From the NCBI RefSeq assembly GCF_022771645.1, contig NZ_JALFCU010000026.1, positions 1 to 16,425 on the forward strand: a stretch of 16,425 nt of DNA. The letters are read 5' to 3'. Both the position numbers and the translations under genes were made by a program. The stretch is from Selenomonas sp. (GTDB taxonomy: Bacteria > Bacillota > Negativicutes > Selenomonadales > Selenomonadaceae). This document shows, piece by piece, positions 1-7,493 of this stretch. Position 1 is the stretch's first letter; each line of letters opens with the position of its first letter. The notes beneath the pieces are model-generated. The model was not told the DNA's origin, did not search any database, and saw only the letters and a list, made by a program, of their open reading frames with translations.

Positions 1-902
1 AGATCCGCGTCTGCCGCTTCGGCGACACGATGCGCGACGTCGCGGTTACGGAGGGCGACAAGGTCGAGGCGCAGATCCGTTTCGGCTGGACGGTCGACTA
101 CTGGCCCGTCGGCGACCTCGTGGAGGTCATCGACGCCGTGCAGGACGCCGACATCGACCGGGAGCTCGCGGACCTCAAGGCGAAATATGTGCTGAATCCG
201 CAGGACAACCCGCAGGCAAAATTTGACGACTCCGTGCGCTATCAGCTGCGCGAGTACCTCGGCATCCGCCAGTTCCTCGATGACCACGGCTACACGGCGT
301 TCTGCACGAACTTCCAGGACCTCAAGGGGCTGAAGCAGCTGCCCGGCCTCGCGGCGCAGCTCCTCATGCGCGACGGCTACGGCTTCGGCGCGGAAGGCGA
401 CTGGAAGACGGCGGCGCTCGTGCGCTTGCTGAAAATCCTCGCGCACAATGACCGCACCGTCTTCATGGAGGACTACACGCTCGACCTGCGCAAAGGCCAC
501 GAGGCCATCCTCGGCGCGCACATGCTCGAAGTCGACCCGACGATCGCGAGCGACCAGCCGAAGGTCGAAGTGCATCCTTTGGACATCGGCGGCAAGGACG
601 ACCCGGCGCGCCTCGTCTTCACGGGCGCGGACGGCGAGGGCGTCGACGTGACGATCGCCGACTTCCGCGGCGGCTTCCGCATGATCAGCTATCCCGTCAC
701 CTGCCGCAAGGCCGAGGCCGAGACGCCGCACCTCCCCGTCGCGAAGCAGCTCTGGACGCCGAAGTGCGGCCTGAAAGCAGGCGCGACGGCCTGGCTCAAA
801 GCCGGCGGCGGCCACCATACCGTCCTGTCGTTCGCGATCACCGAAGAGCAGATCCACGACCTCGCGGAGATGCTCGGGTGCGAATTGGTGGAGATCCTCT
901 GA
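1..902 (+). CDS. araA: L-arabinose isomerase, C-terminal part (5' end outside window)
   Basis: Converts L-arabinose to L-ribulose in the cytoplasm, the first step of bacterial arabinose catabolism. The frame is open from base 3 (I-R-V-C-R-F-G-D) with no start in context, so the gene begins upstream; about 300 of the usual ~500 residues are here. The match to the AraA family is seen in FGDTMRDVAVTEGDKVEAQI, LKGLKQLPGLA, GDWKTAALVR, FMEDYTLDL, GAHMLEVDP, GGKDDPARLVF and GGGHHTV. These carry the family's metal and catalytic residues: Glu in AEGDW, Glu in FMEDY, His in GAHMLEV and His in GGHHTV (equivalents of E. coli E306, E333, H350, H450, recalled from family knowledge). The end aligns near the normal C-terminus, so no 3' truncation is suspected. 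Its position before a furanose/pentose-type ABC importer suggests an arabinose-use region, though a promoter and a repeat element separate the two. Confidence 0.95.
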   Translation, partial: IRVCRFGDTMRDVAVTEGDKVEAQIRFGWTVDYWPVGDLVEVIDAVQDADIDRELADLKAKYVLNPQDNPQAKFDDSVRYQLREYLGIRQFLDDHGYTAFCTNFQDLKGLKQLPGLAAQLLMRDGYGFGAEGDWKTAALVRLLKILAHNDRTVFMEDYTLDLRKGHEAILGAHMLEVDPTIASDQPKVEVHPLDIGGKDDPARLVFTGADGEGVDVTIADFRGGFRMISYPVTCRKAEAETPHLPVAKQLWTPKCGLKAGATAWLKAGGGHHTVLSFAITEEQIHDLAEMLGCELVEIL

Positions 903-933
903 CATTTGTTCTGTTGCCGACTGTTTGACAATG

Positions 934-1168
934 AGCAGCCTCTCCCTCAGGGAGAGGGGGACCACGTCAGCGGTGGAGCGGGTCCCTTGCAGGTCAGATG
1001 AGTTTGTACATTGTAACTTCCGCGGGTGCGAGCACGGAATCTACGTTTGGGGCATGTGCGCGCACCGGCGACATCAAAAAGTCTACGAAATCGAAGGCCG
1101 TGCAAGCGACCCTCTCCTGGCGCTGCGCTTCGCTCCGCGCCTGTCCTCTCCCTGAGGGAGAGGCTGCT
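934..1168. repeat. 235-bp element bounded by perfect 24-bp inverted repeats
   Basis: The segment 934-957 (starts AGCAGCCTCTCCC) is the exact reverse complement of 1145-1168 (ends GAGAGGCTGCT), 24 of 24 bases. Each arm is itself nearly palindromic (CTCTCCCT/AGGGAGAG). The arms are variants of the dispersed palindromic repeat found elsewhere in the window (7214, 9412, 15968, 16110), here in opposite orientations around about 187 bp that encode nothing I recognise. The short open frames across it (925-1155, 998-1198 and others) are not credible genes. It could be a MITE-like unit or simply two facing copies of the repeat. No target-site duplication was identified. It covers the first part of the 678-bp gene-free stretch 903-1580. 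Confidence 0.75.
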
Positions 1169-1243
1169 GGACGCGTTATGTTCGACAACCGTTCGTAACA
1201 AATCACTATCTCATACAAATTTTCTTTTCTCACGCGCTTGCAT

Positions 1244-1320
1244 TCGTTTGTCAACGATTTCTTCTCAAACAAAATTTCTGTGCGCGAGCACAAAATTTTT
1301 CAAAACCCATTGACAAACGA
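1244..1320. promoter_or_regulatory. Pair of 11-bp inverted sites upstream of ytfQ (candidate operator)
   Basis: TCGTTTGTCAA at 1244-1254 is the exact reverse complement of TTGACAAACGA at 1310-1320. The second copy contains the -35 hexamer of the ytfQ promoter. Facing sites about 66 bp apart could bind a looping repressor, or the upstream copy could be chance in an A/T-rich stretch. No regulator gene lies in the window. Confidence 0.35.
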
Positions 1321-1338
1321 AACCACACCGTGTATCCT
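1310..1338 (+). promoter_or_regulatory. Sigma-70 type promoter for the ytfQ operon
   Basis: TTGACA at 1310-1315 and TATCCT at 1333-1338 are separated by 17 bp, an ideal -35 and a good -10. Transcription would start near 1345, giving a leader of about 235 nt before the GTG start at 1581. Just downstream, CTCACA...TGTGAG (within about 1350-1377) forms a short inverted repeat, and the string ACCTCACAAA recurs near 1493, so further operator sites in the leader are possible. Confidence 0.7.
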
Positions 1339-1523
1339 AAGAACCGTAAAGAAACCTCACAAAACAAAATCATGTGAGTTTTCAAAATCTTTTCGGCAAG
1401 TCTTTTTCCTCATGACTGTGCACGAACACAGTTTGGTTGTTGCGCTTTTGAGCGAGGTGAAAAACAGCGGGCGCGGCAAACACACACGCAAGACCTCACA
1501 AAGTTTTCCAAAGGGGAATTTTC

Positions 1524-1559
1524 GGAGCGGCATGCGACGCACGTCGCGACATGCGCTCC
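1524..1559 (+). promoter_or_regulatory. Hairpin directly before the ytfQ ribosome binding site
   Basis: GGAGCG (1524-1529) pairs with CGCTCC (1554-1559). Inside this, CATG pairs with CATG and CGACG with CGTCG, leaving small bulges and a 2-base apex. The helix ends one base before the AGGAAAAGGGG ribosome binding site at 1561. It may stabilise the transcript or affect translation. No known riboswitch fold was recognised in the 235-nt leader. Confidence 0.4.
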
Positions 1560-1580
1560 CAGGAAAAGGGGACGAAAAAA

Positions 1581-2606
1581 GTGAAAAAAATCCTTGCATT
1601 GGTATTGGCCGTCATGATGATGGTCGTGGCTGCCGGCTGCGGCGGGGGAGACCAGAAGGCGGCAACGTCCGGTTCGGGCTCCGGCTCGGGCGGCAAGCAG
1701 ATCACGATGGGCTTCTCGCAGATCGGAGCGGAATCCGAGTGGAGAACTGCCAACACCGAATCCATCAAGAAAGCCGCCGAAGAGGCCGGCGTCAATCTCC
1801 AGTTCTCCGACGCGCAGCAGAAGCAGGAGAACCAGATCAAAGCCATCCGCTCGTTCATCGCGCAGGGCGTTGACATCATCGCGTTCGTGCCGATTGTCGA
1901 GACCGGCTGGGACACGGTCCTCAAAGAAGCGAAAGATGCGAACATCCCGGTCATCGTCGTGGACCGCGATGTGAAGCTCGCCGATGACAGCCTCTACGTC
2001 GCAAAGATCGGCACGGACTCCGTCACCGAAGGCAAGAACGTCTTCAAATGGATTGACGAGTACATGACGAAGGAAAAGAAAGCGCCGCGCGATGGCGGCA
2101 GCCAGTACAACGTCGTCATCCTCGAAGGCACGGTCGGTTCGTCCGTCGCCATCCGCCGCAACGAAGGCTTCAAAGATGCGATGGCCGCTTCGCCGAACGC
2201 CGGCAAGTACAACATCCTCGCTTCCCAGACGGGCGAGTTCACGCGTCAGAAAGGCCAGGAGGTCATGGAGTCCTTCCTGAAATCCTATGGTGACAAGATC
2301 GATATCCTCTATGCGCACAACGATGACATGGCGCTCGGCGCCATCCAGGCCATCGAGGCTGCCGGCCTGAAGCCGGGCAAGGACATCACGATCATCTCGG
2401 TCGATGGCGTCAAAGGCATCTTCCAGGCCATGATCGAAGGCAAATCGAACTGCACGGTCGAGTGCAACCCGCTCCAGGGCCCGCTGCTCATGGAGACGGC
2501 GAAGAAAATCCTCAACGGCGAACAGGTTGAGAAGCTCGTCTACGTCGACGAGGGCATCTTCCCGGCCGATGTCGCAGAGAAGACGCTGCCGGAGCGCAAA
2601 TATTGA
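1581..2606 (+). CDS. ytfQ: ABC sugar importer substrate-binding lipoprotein, YtfQ family
   Basis: Captures a sugar outside the membrane and delivers it to an ABC importer. The GTG at 1581 is chosen as start because AGGAAAAGGGG lies 8-10 bases before it and translation then begins with a clean signal peptide, KKILALVLAVMMMVVAAGC; the in-frame ATG at 1551 lacks a ribosome binding site. The lipobox AAGC puts lipid-bearing Cys at residue 20, followed by a Gly/Ser linker. The mature part closely resembles E. coli YtfQ (galactofuranose binding) in GFSQIGAESEWRTANTESIK, FSDAQQKQENQIKAIRSFIA, GWDTVLKEAK, VDRDVKLADDSLYV and AHNDDMALGAI. At 341 residues it is full length. Since YtfQ-like systems also carry arabinose or fructose in other bacteria, and araA lies upstream, an arabinose-type substrate is plausible but unproven. 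It is the first gene of the operon. Confidence 0.92.
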   Translation: MKKILALVLAVMMMVVAAGCGGGDQKAATSGSGSGSGGKQITMGFSQIGAESEWRTANTESIKKAAEEAGVNLQFSDAQQKQENQIKAIRSFIAQGVDIIAFVPIVETGWDTVLKEAKDANIPVIVVDRDVKLADDSLYVAKIGTDSVTEGKNVFKWIDEYMTKEKKAPRDGGSQYNVVILEGTVGSSVAIRRNEGFKDAMAASPNAGKYNILASQTGEFTRQKGQEVMESFLKSYGDKIDILYAHNDDMALGAIQAIEAAGLKPGKDITIISVDGVKGIFQAMIEGKSNCTVECNPLQGPLLMETAKKILNGEQVEKLVYVDEGIFPADVAEKTLPERKY

Positions 2607-2675
2607 TTTGCAAACGACAGTTTCCTTCAATAATAACTTAGCCTTTCCTTTCATCACTACATCTTCATAACCCTC

Positions 2676-2723
2676 AGAAAGTGGCCGCGCCCCGCAGGTC
2701 TTTGTGCGGACGCGGCCATTTCT
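2676..2723 (+). terminator. Hairpin between ytfQ and ytfR (weak terminator or processing signal)
   Basis: TGGCCGCG (2682-2689) pairs with CGCGGCCA (2711-2718); AGAAA and TTTCT extend the stem and an inner CCGCA/TGCGG pairing closes it further. Only a short T-rich tail follows. Such hairpins after the binding-protein gene commonly reduce read-through or protect the upstream message so that the binding protein is made in excess over the membrane parts; here that role is inferred. Confidence 0.55.
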
Positions 2724-2755
2724 ATGCACTTATACAGAAAAAGGAGGCACCAATT

Positions 2756-3932
2756 ATGGCAGCCTTGCTCGAAATGCGCCAGATCGACAAGCGCTTTCCG
2801 GGCGTGCGCGCGCTGAGTCATATCGACGTCACGCAGACGCTCGACCACTTCGCCGTCGCGCTCCAGCAGATGATCGCCATCGCGCGCCGTCGACGTCGAC
2901 GCGAAAATCCTCATCCTCGACGAGCCGACGTCGTCGCTCGACAAGCAGGAGACGGAGCACCTCTTCCAGATCATCCGCCAGCTCCAGCAGCAGGGGCTCG
3001 GCATCATCTTCATTTCGCATTTCCTCGACCAGATCTATGAGATCTGCGATCACGTCACGGTGCTCCGCAACGGCGAGCTCGTCGGCGCATACAAATTGGA
3101 CGAGTTGCCGCGCATCGAGCTCATCGCGAAGATGGTCGGCAAGAGCGTCGGCGCGGTGCAGGAAATGGACAAGTCGGCCGAAAAGAGCGTGCCGTCGGAC
3201 GAGGTGTTCCTCGAAGGCAAAGGCCTCGGCGCCGTCGGCTTCCTCGACTCCGTCGACGTGAAAATCCACAAGGGCGAGGTCATCGGCCTTGCCGGCCTGC
3301 TCGGCTCCGGCCGCACGGAGACGGCCGAGATGCTGTTCGGCCTGCATCAGATCGACAAGGGCAGTCTCACCGTGAACGGCAAGCCGATCCGTTTCCCTGC
3401 GCCGATGGCGGCGATGGAGCAGAAGATCGCCTTTTGCCCCGAGGACCGCAAGGTTGCGGGCATCATCGGCGACCTGACCGTGCGCGAGAACATCATCCTC
3501 GCCATGCAGGCGAAGCAGGGCATCCTCCGGCACATCCCGTATGCGGAGCAGGTGCGGATCGCGGACGATTGCATCAAGCTCCTCAACATCAAGGTCTCGA
3601 GCCGCGACCAGCTCGTCAAGAACCTCTCGGGCGGCAACCAGCAGAAAGTCATCATCGCCCGCTGGCTCGCGACGCAGCCGGATCTCCTGATCCTCGACGA
3701 GCCGACGCGCGGCATCGACGTCGGCACGAAGTCCGAAATCCAGAAAATGGCCGTGGCGCTCGCGAAGAAGCGCGGCATGGCCGTCATCTTCATCTCGTCG
3801 GAAATGGACGAAATGGTGCGCACGTGCACGAAACTCGTCGTGCTGCGCGACCGCCGCCGCGTCGTCGAGCTCACGGGCGACCGCATCAGCTCCGACGAAG
3901 TCATGAAAGCCATTGCGGGAGGTGCAGCCTGA
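2756..3932 (+). pseudogene. ytfR: ABC sugar importer ATPase, YtfR family, internally deleted and frameshifted
   Basis: A tandem two-ATPase-domain protein that would power the importer. The start is ATG 2756 after AAGGAGG. The protein begins normally (MAALLEMRQIDKRFPGVRAL, SHID) then jumps to VTQTLDHFAVALQQMIAIAR, which in the family lies well over 100 residues later. Roughly 110 residues are gone, including the first Walker A (GENGAGKST), Q-loop and part of the helical region; the remaining coding length is about 392 codons against ~500 usual. A second lesion follows: at 2883-2898 the reading frame shifts, and restoring two bases (GC) in GCGCGC gives the expected ARAVDVDAKILILDEPTSSLD. Everything after that is intact in another frame: first Walker B LILDEP, ISHFLDQ, then domain two with degenerate Walker A GLLGSGRTET, LSGGNQQ, LLILDEPTRGIDVG. 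The stop overlaps the next start (TGATG). Not functional as written. Confidence 0.9.
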
Positions 3933-4608
3933 TGGACGCTCTGAAACGCTTCACGAACAGCTCGCTCTTTTTGCCCGTCGTGGCGCTCGCGTCGCGCAGC
4001 TCCTGACGGAAGGCCAGATCATCACGGTCTACTACAAGCCGTTCGCGTACATCTCGGGCTTCCTGCCCGGCATGCCGCTGCAGACGAACATCTTCATCGC
4101 GCTCGCAATGGTGCTGCTCGTCGCGTTCCTCATGAAAAAGACGAGCATCGGCCTCTTCGTCCAGTCCGTCGGCATCAACCCGACGGCGGCGAAATACGCC
4201 GGCATCAACGTCACGCTCGTGCTGTTCCTCGTCTACGCGTTCTCCGGCTTCTGCGCCGGCGTCTCGGGCCTCATCGAGAGCTCGCTGATCCGCGCGGCCG
4301 ACGCGAACAACGCCGGCCTCAACATGGAGATGGACGCGATCCTCGCCGTCGCGCTCGGCGGCACGCTCCTCTCGGGCGGCAAATTCTACATCGGCGGCTC
4401 CGTCATCGGCGCCATCACGATCCAGACGCTCACGACGACGATGTACGCGCTCGGCGTCTCGTCCGACCAGCTGCCCGTCGTGAAGGCCATCGCCGTCATC
4501 ATCATCTGCCTGATCCAGTCGAAACGGGCACAAGAGATGTTCAACCGCTGGAAGGAACGCCATAGCAAGCCAGCCGTCGCCGGCTCTGCGGGCGGAAAGG
4601 AGGCATGA
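3932..4608 (+). pseudogene. ytfT: ABC sugar importer permease, YtfT family, internally deleted and frameshifted
   Basis: The first of two membrane permeases expected after the ATPase. ATG 3932 overlaps the ytfR stop. Translation gives MDALKRFTNSSLFLPVVALA and then leaves frame, ending at a TGA near 4006. From about 3990 the frame ending at 4608 reads VAQLLTEGQIITVYYKPFAY and continues as a normal YtfT C-terminal half (GLFVQSVGINPTAAKYAGIN, RAADANNAGLNMEMDAILAV, ALGGTLLSGGKFYIGGSV). The family segment between these, about 110-120 residues with several membrane helices and the GGIDLSVG-type motif, is absent. The product could not form a complete channel. The 3' end overlaps the region upstream of yjfF with an AAGGAGG ribosome binding site inside it. 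Confidence 0.9.
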
Positions 4609-4613
4609 GCAGC

Positions 4614-5621
4614 ATGAAAAAGACACTGGGCAAGCTCATCGCCTCGCCGTATTTCTCCTTTGCCGTGACGCTCATCCTGTTCGTCATCCTCTACGGCGCC
4701 GGCATCGCCATGTACAAAGGTTTCATGCGGCCGCAGGTGTTCTTCAACCTGTTCATCGACAACGCGGCGCTCATCATCGTCGCCGTCGGCATCACGTTCA
4801 CGCTCATCATCGCCGGCATCGACCTCTCCGTCGGCGCCGTGCTCGCGCTCGTCTGCATGGTGCTCGCGTGGCTCCTCGCGAACACGAGCATCCCCGTGTT
4901 CGCCTGCGTCGCCATCGTGCTCGTCATGGGCACGGCGTTCGGCGCGCTCCAGGGCTACATCATCACGAAATTTGATTTGCAGCCCTTTATCATCACGCTC
5001 GCCGGCATGTTCTTCTGCCGCGGCATGACGGCCGTCATCTCGCAGGACACGATCCAGATCACGAACCCGACGTGGGTCGCCATCGCGAGCTACCGCATCA
5101 ACCTCGGCGTCGGCTTCCTCTCCGTCGGCGCGGTCGTCGCGCTGCTCGCCATCGTCGTCGCTGCGCTCGTGCTCGGCTTCACCCGCTTCGGCCGCGCCGT
5201 CTACGCCGTCGGCGGCAGCGAATCGTCCGCCGCGCTCATGGGCCTCCCCGTGTTCCGCACGAAAGTGATGGTCTACACGATCTCCGGCTTTTGCTCTGCG
5301 CTCGGCGGCCTCGCCTACAGCCTCATCATGCTGACGGGCTACAACCTTCACGGCCTCGGCATGGAGATGGACGCCATCGCCTCGTCCGTCATCGGCGGCA
5401 CGCTCCTCACGGGCGGCGTCGGCTTCATCCCCGGCGCCCTCGTCGTCGTCCTGATCCAAGGCGTCATCCTCACGTTCATCAGCTTCCAGGGCACGCTCTC
5501 CGCCTGGTGGACAAAAATCGTCGTCGGCGCCCTCCTCTGCGTCTTCATCATCATGCAGGCCTTCATCACCGAGTTCAAGGCGAAGCTGTCGTCGAAGAGC
5601 TCAATGGAAAATAAAGGGTAG
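4614..5621 (+). CDS. yjfF: ABC sugar importer permease, YjfF family
   Basis: Second permease of the YtfQRT-YjfF type importer, an inner-membrane channel half. ATG 4614 is preferred over ATG 4605 because the AAGGAGG at 4597-4603 is 10 bases before 4614 but only one base before 4605. The 335-residue product is full length, with about ten hydrophobic segments and the family motifs ITFTLIIAGIDLSVGAVLAL, FDLQPFIITLAGMFFCRGM, TRFGRAVYAVGGSESSAALM and MEMDAIASSVIGGTLLTGG. It is intact although the paired permease and the ATPase directly upstream are broken, so either it has lost its partners recently or those lesions are not real. An intrinsic terminator follows 54 bases after the stop. Confidence 0.9.
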   Translation: MKKTLGKLIASPYFSFAVTLILFVILYGAGIAMYKGFMRPQVFFNLFIDNAALIIVAVGITFTLIIAGIDLSVGAVLALVCMVLAWLLANTSIPVFACVAIVLVMGTAFGALQGYIITKFDLQPFIITLAGMFFCRGMTAVISQDTIQITNPTWVAIASYRINLGVGFLSVGAVVALLAIVVAALVLGFTRFGRAVYAVGGSESSAALMGLPVFRTKVMVYTISGFCSALGGLAYSLIMLTGYNLHGLGMEMDAIASSVIGGTLLTGGVGFIPGALVVVLIQGVILTFISFQGTLSAWWTKIVVGALLCVFIIMQAFITEFKAKLSSKSSMENKG

Positions 5622-5674
5622 CCGCCAGGCAAATAGCCTCCTTGGCAAATATCTCTTAGTGCTTTGTAAATTTT

Positions 5675-5712
5675 GCAGGTCGTACCTTTCTGGGTGCGGC
5701 CTGCTTTTCTTT
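5675..5712 (+). terminator. Intrinsic terminator of the ytf operon
   Basis: GCAGGTCGTACC (5675-5686) pairs over 12 positions, two of them G-T, with the segment ending CCTGC at 5704, with a loop of about six bases. TTTTCTTT follows. Confidence 0.85.
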
Positions 5713-5746
5713 ATGCGCTTGTATGTAAAATTTTTTTACTAAAAAG

Positions 5747-5775
5747 CAGACAACTGTCCTTTTCTGTGCTACAAT
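5747..5775 (+). promoter_or_regulatory. Promoter for the amino-acid symporter gene
   Basis: CAGACA at 5747-5752 (four of six -35 bases) and TACAAT at 5770-5775 (five of six -10 bases) are 17 bp apart, in an A/T-rich gap just after the ytf terminator. Transcription would start near 5782. Confidence 0.5.
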
Positions 5776-5846
5776 AAGAACCGTTATGATTTTATATATG
5801 ACGGTTGTCCACGACTCGCGGACATCGTCGAGGAGGCAATGGTTTC

Positions 5847-7202
5847 ATGGAATCTCTCATCCCCGCACTCAATGCGATCGACTCCTTCATGTGGGGGCCG
5901 CCGCTCATCACGCTCTTGGTCGGCACGGGCATTTATCTCACCGTGCGCCTCGGGCTCATCCAAGTGTTCAAACTGCCGACGGCGCTGCGGCTGATTTTTT
6001 CTGCAAAGAACCAGGGCAAAGGCGACGTGTCGTCGTTCAAGGCGCTCTGCGTCGCGCTCGCGGCGACGGTCGGCACGGGCAACATCGTCGGCGTCGCGAC
6101 GGCGGTGAAGGTCGGCGGCCCCGGCGCGATCTTCTGGATGTGGGTCGCGGCGTTCTTCGGCATGGCGACGAAATATTCCGAGGGGCTTCTCGCCGTGAAA
6201 TACCGCTCCGTCGATGAGAAAGGCGAGATCGCGGGCGGCCCGATGTTCTACATCAAGAACGGCATGGGCGAAAAGTGGAAGCCGCTCGCGACGTTCTTCG
6301 CGCTCGCCTGCATCGGCGTCGCGTATTTTGGCATCGGCACGTTCCCGCAGGTCAACGCCATCGTCGACAGCATGGAGATCTCGTTCGGCTTCCCGAAGCT
6401 CGCGATGGACGCGATCCTGACGTTCTTCATCGCGGCCATCACGATTGGCGGCCTGCAGAGCATCGCAAAGGTCGCGTCGAAAATCATCCCGTTCATGGCG
6501 TTCCTCTACATCGCCATCAGCCTCGGTCTCATCGTCGCGGACTACAGCCGCATCCCCGAGGCCGTCTCGCTCATCATCACGGACGCCTTCACCGGCCAGG
6601 CGGCCGTCGGCGGCTTCGCCGGCTCGACGATCATGATGGCGATGCAGAACGGCATCGCGCGCGGCGTGTTCTCGAACGAGTCCGGCCTCGGCTCGGCGCC
6701 GATCGCCGCCGCCGCCGCGAAGACGAAATGGCCGGCGGAGCAGGGCCTCATCTCGATGACGGGCACGTTCATCGACACGATCATCATCTGCACGATGACG
6801 GGCATCGCGCTCGTGCTCACGGGCGTCTGGCAGGGCGACGCGGCCGGCGCGGCCATGACGAGCGCGGCGTTCGCGTCGACGTACGGCACGGTCGGCAGCT
6901 CGATCCTCACGATCTCGCTCGTGCTCTTCGCGTTCACGACGATCCTCGGCTGGAACTACTACGGCGAGCGCGCGTGCATCTATCTCTTCGGCACGAAAGG
7001 CGTGCTGCCGTACCGCCTTATCTTCATCGTGCTCATCGCCTCGGGCGCGTTCCTGAAGCTCGAAGCGATCTGGATCCTCGCGGACATCGTCAACGGCCTC
7101 ATGGCCATCCCGAACCTCATCGCCCTCCTCGCCCTCTCCGGCGTCATCGTCGCGGAGACGAAGGCATATATGGAGTGGCGGAAAGAACAAAACGAAGAAT
7201 GA
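5847..7202 (+). CDS. Alanine/glycine:cation symporter family protein (AGCS)
   Basis: Inner-membrane carrier that imports alanine or glycine with Na+ or H+. The start is ATG 5847, ten bases after AGGAGG at 5831-5836; the upstream in-frame ATG 5805 lacks a ribosome binding site and the nearby ATG 5839 is out of frame. The 451 residues fit the family length. Diagnostic stretches are WGPPLITLLVGTGIYLTVRL, VALAATVGTGNIVGVATAV, GGPGAIFWMWVAAFFGMATK, GGPMFYIKNGMG, ARGVFSNESGLGSAPIAAAA and TILGWNYYGERACIYLFG, with about eleven hydrophobic segments. It appears to be a single-gene transcript, with its own promoter and a terminator at 7347. Substrate preference among small neutral amino acids cannot be read from sequence. 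Confidence 0.92.
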   Translation: MESLIPALNAIDSFMWGPPLITLLVGTGIYLTVRLGLIQVFKLPTALRLIFSAKNQGKGDVSSFKALCVALAATVGTGNIVGVATAVKVGGPGAIFWMWVAAFFGMATKYSEGLLAVKYRSVDEKGEIAGGPMFYIKNGMGEKWKPLATFFALACIGVAYFGIGTFPQVNAIVDSMEISFGFPKLAMDAILTFFIAAITIGGLQSIAKVASKIIPFMAFLYIAISLGLIVADYSRIPEAVSLIITDAFTGQAAVGGFAGSTIMMAMQNGIARGVFSNESGLGSAPIAAAAAKTKWPAEQGLISMTGTFIDTIIICTMTGIALVLTGVWQGDAAGAAMTSAAFASTYGTVGSSILTISLVLFAFTTILGWNYYGERACIYLFGTKGVLPYRLIFIVLIASGAFLKLEAIWILADIVNGLMAIPNLIALLALSGVIVAETKAYMEWRKEQNEE

Positions 7203-7213
7203 AACGCCCCCGA

Positions 7214-7324
7214 AGCCTTCCCCTACGGGGAAGGGGGACCGCGAAGCGGTGGATAAGCAGGCACACGGCGCTTTAGCGCCGATGTGGTCGCTTATGCCGC
7301 TTGCGGCTAAGGGTGGCGAAGGTA
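7214..7324. repeat. Dispersed palindromic repeat, long copy
   Basis: Starts AGCCTTCCCC/GGGGAAGG, continues GGGGACCGCGAAGCGGTGGA, holds further small palindromes (GGCGC-TTTA-GCGCC, GCCGC-TT-GCGGC) and ends AGGGTGGCGAAGGTA at 7310-7324. The same start and end occur at 15968-16025 and, reversed, at 16110-16168. This copy is longer because of about 50 extra bases in the middle. It lies just after the symporter stop codon and before the true terminator. Confidence 0.75.
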
Positions 7325-7346
7325 GATAGAAACTCGATAGAAGTCG

Positions 7347-7384
7347 TATCGGCGAAGGAAATTTGTCCTCGCCGATATTTTTTT
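7347..7384 (+). terminator. Intrinsic terminator after the symporter gene
   Basis: TATCGGCGA (7347-7355) pairs with TCGCCGATA (7369-7377), extended inwards by AGGA with TCC, followed by seven T residues. Confidence 0.88.
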
Positions 7385-7422
7385 CGAAATCTGTTGACAA
7401 ATTTCGTCGTACTTGCTACTAT
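7385..7422 (+). promoter_or_regulatory. Promoter of the scrAB operon with overlapping inverted repeat
   Basis: TTGACA at 7394-7399 and TACTAT at 7417-7422 with 17 bp spacing form a strong sigma-70 promoter. CGAAAT (7385-7390) and ATTTCG (7401-7406) form an inverted repeat that straddles the -35, a possible repressor site. The leader of about 65 nt shows no RAT-type antiterminator sequence of the BglG/SacY kind, so sucrose control by antitermination is not supported here. Confidence 0.7.
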
Positions 7423-7493
7423 AGATTCATGGAACTGATACCACACAGGGATTCATACAGATAAGGTTTTAGGGAAAACAGGAGGTACGAGAA

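Noticed and set aside
925..1313. Several short open frames in the gap after araA
   Set aside because: They lie within the inverted-repeat element and have no ribosome binding sites; the repeat explains the sequence.
1410..2729. 439-codon minus-strand open frame across ytfQ
   Set aside because: Shadow of ytfQ; composition dominated by Asp, Arg and Val with no protein family features.
5784..7400. 538-codon open frame on the minus strand opposite the symporter gene
   Set aside because: Low-complexity Arg/Asp/Glu-rich translation produced by the G/C third-position bias of the real gene on the other strand; no start context or family match.
7423..7493. BglG/SacY-type antiterminator in the scrA leader
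   Set aside because: No RAT-like sequence or terminator hairpin is seen between the promoter and the start codon.
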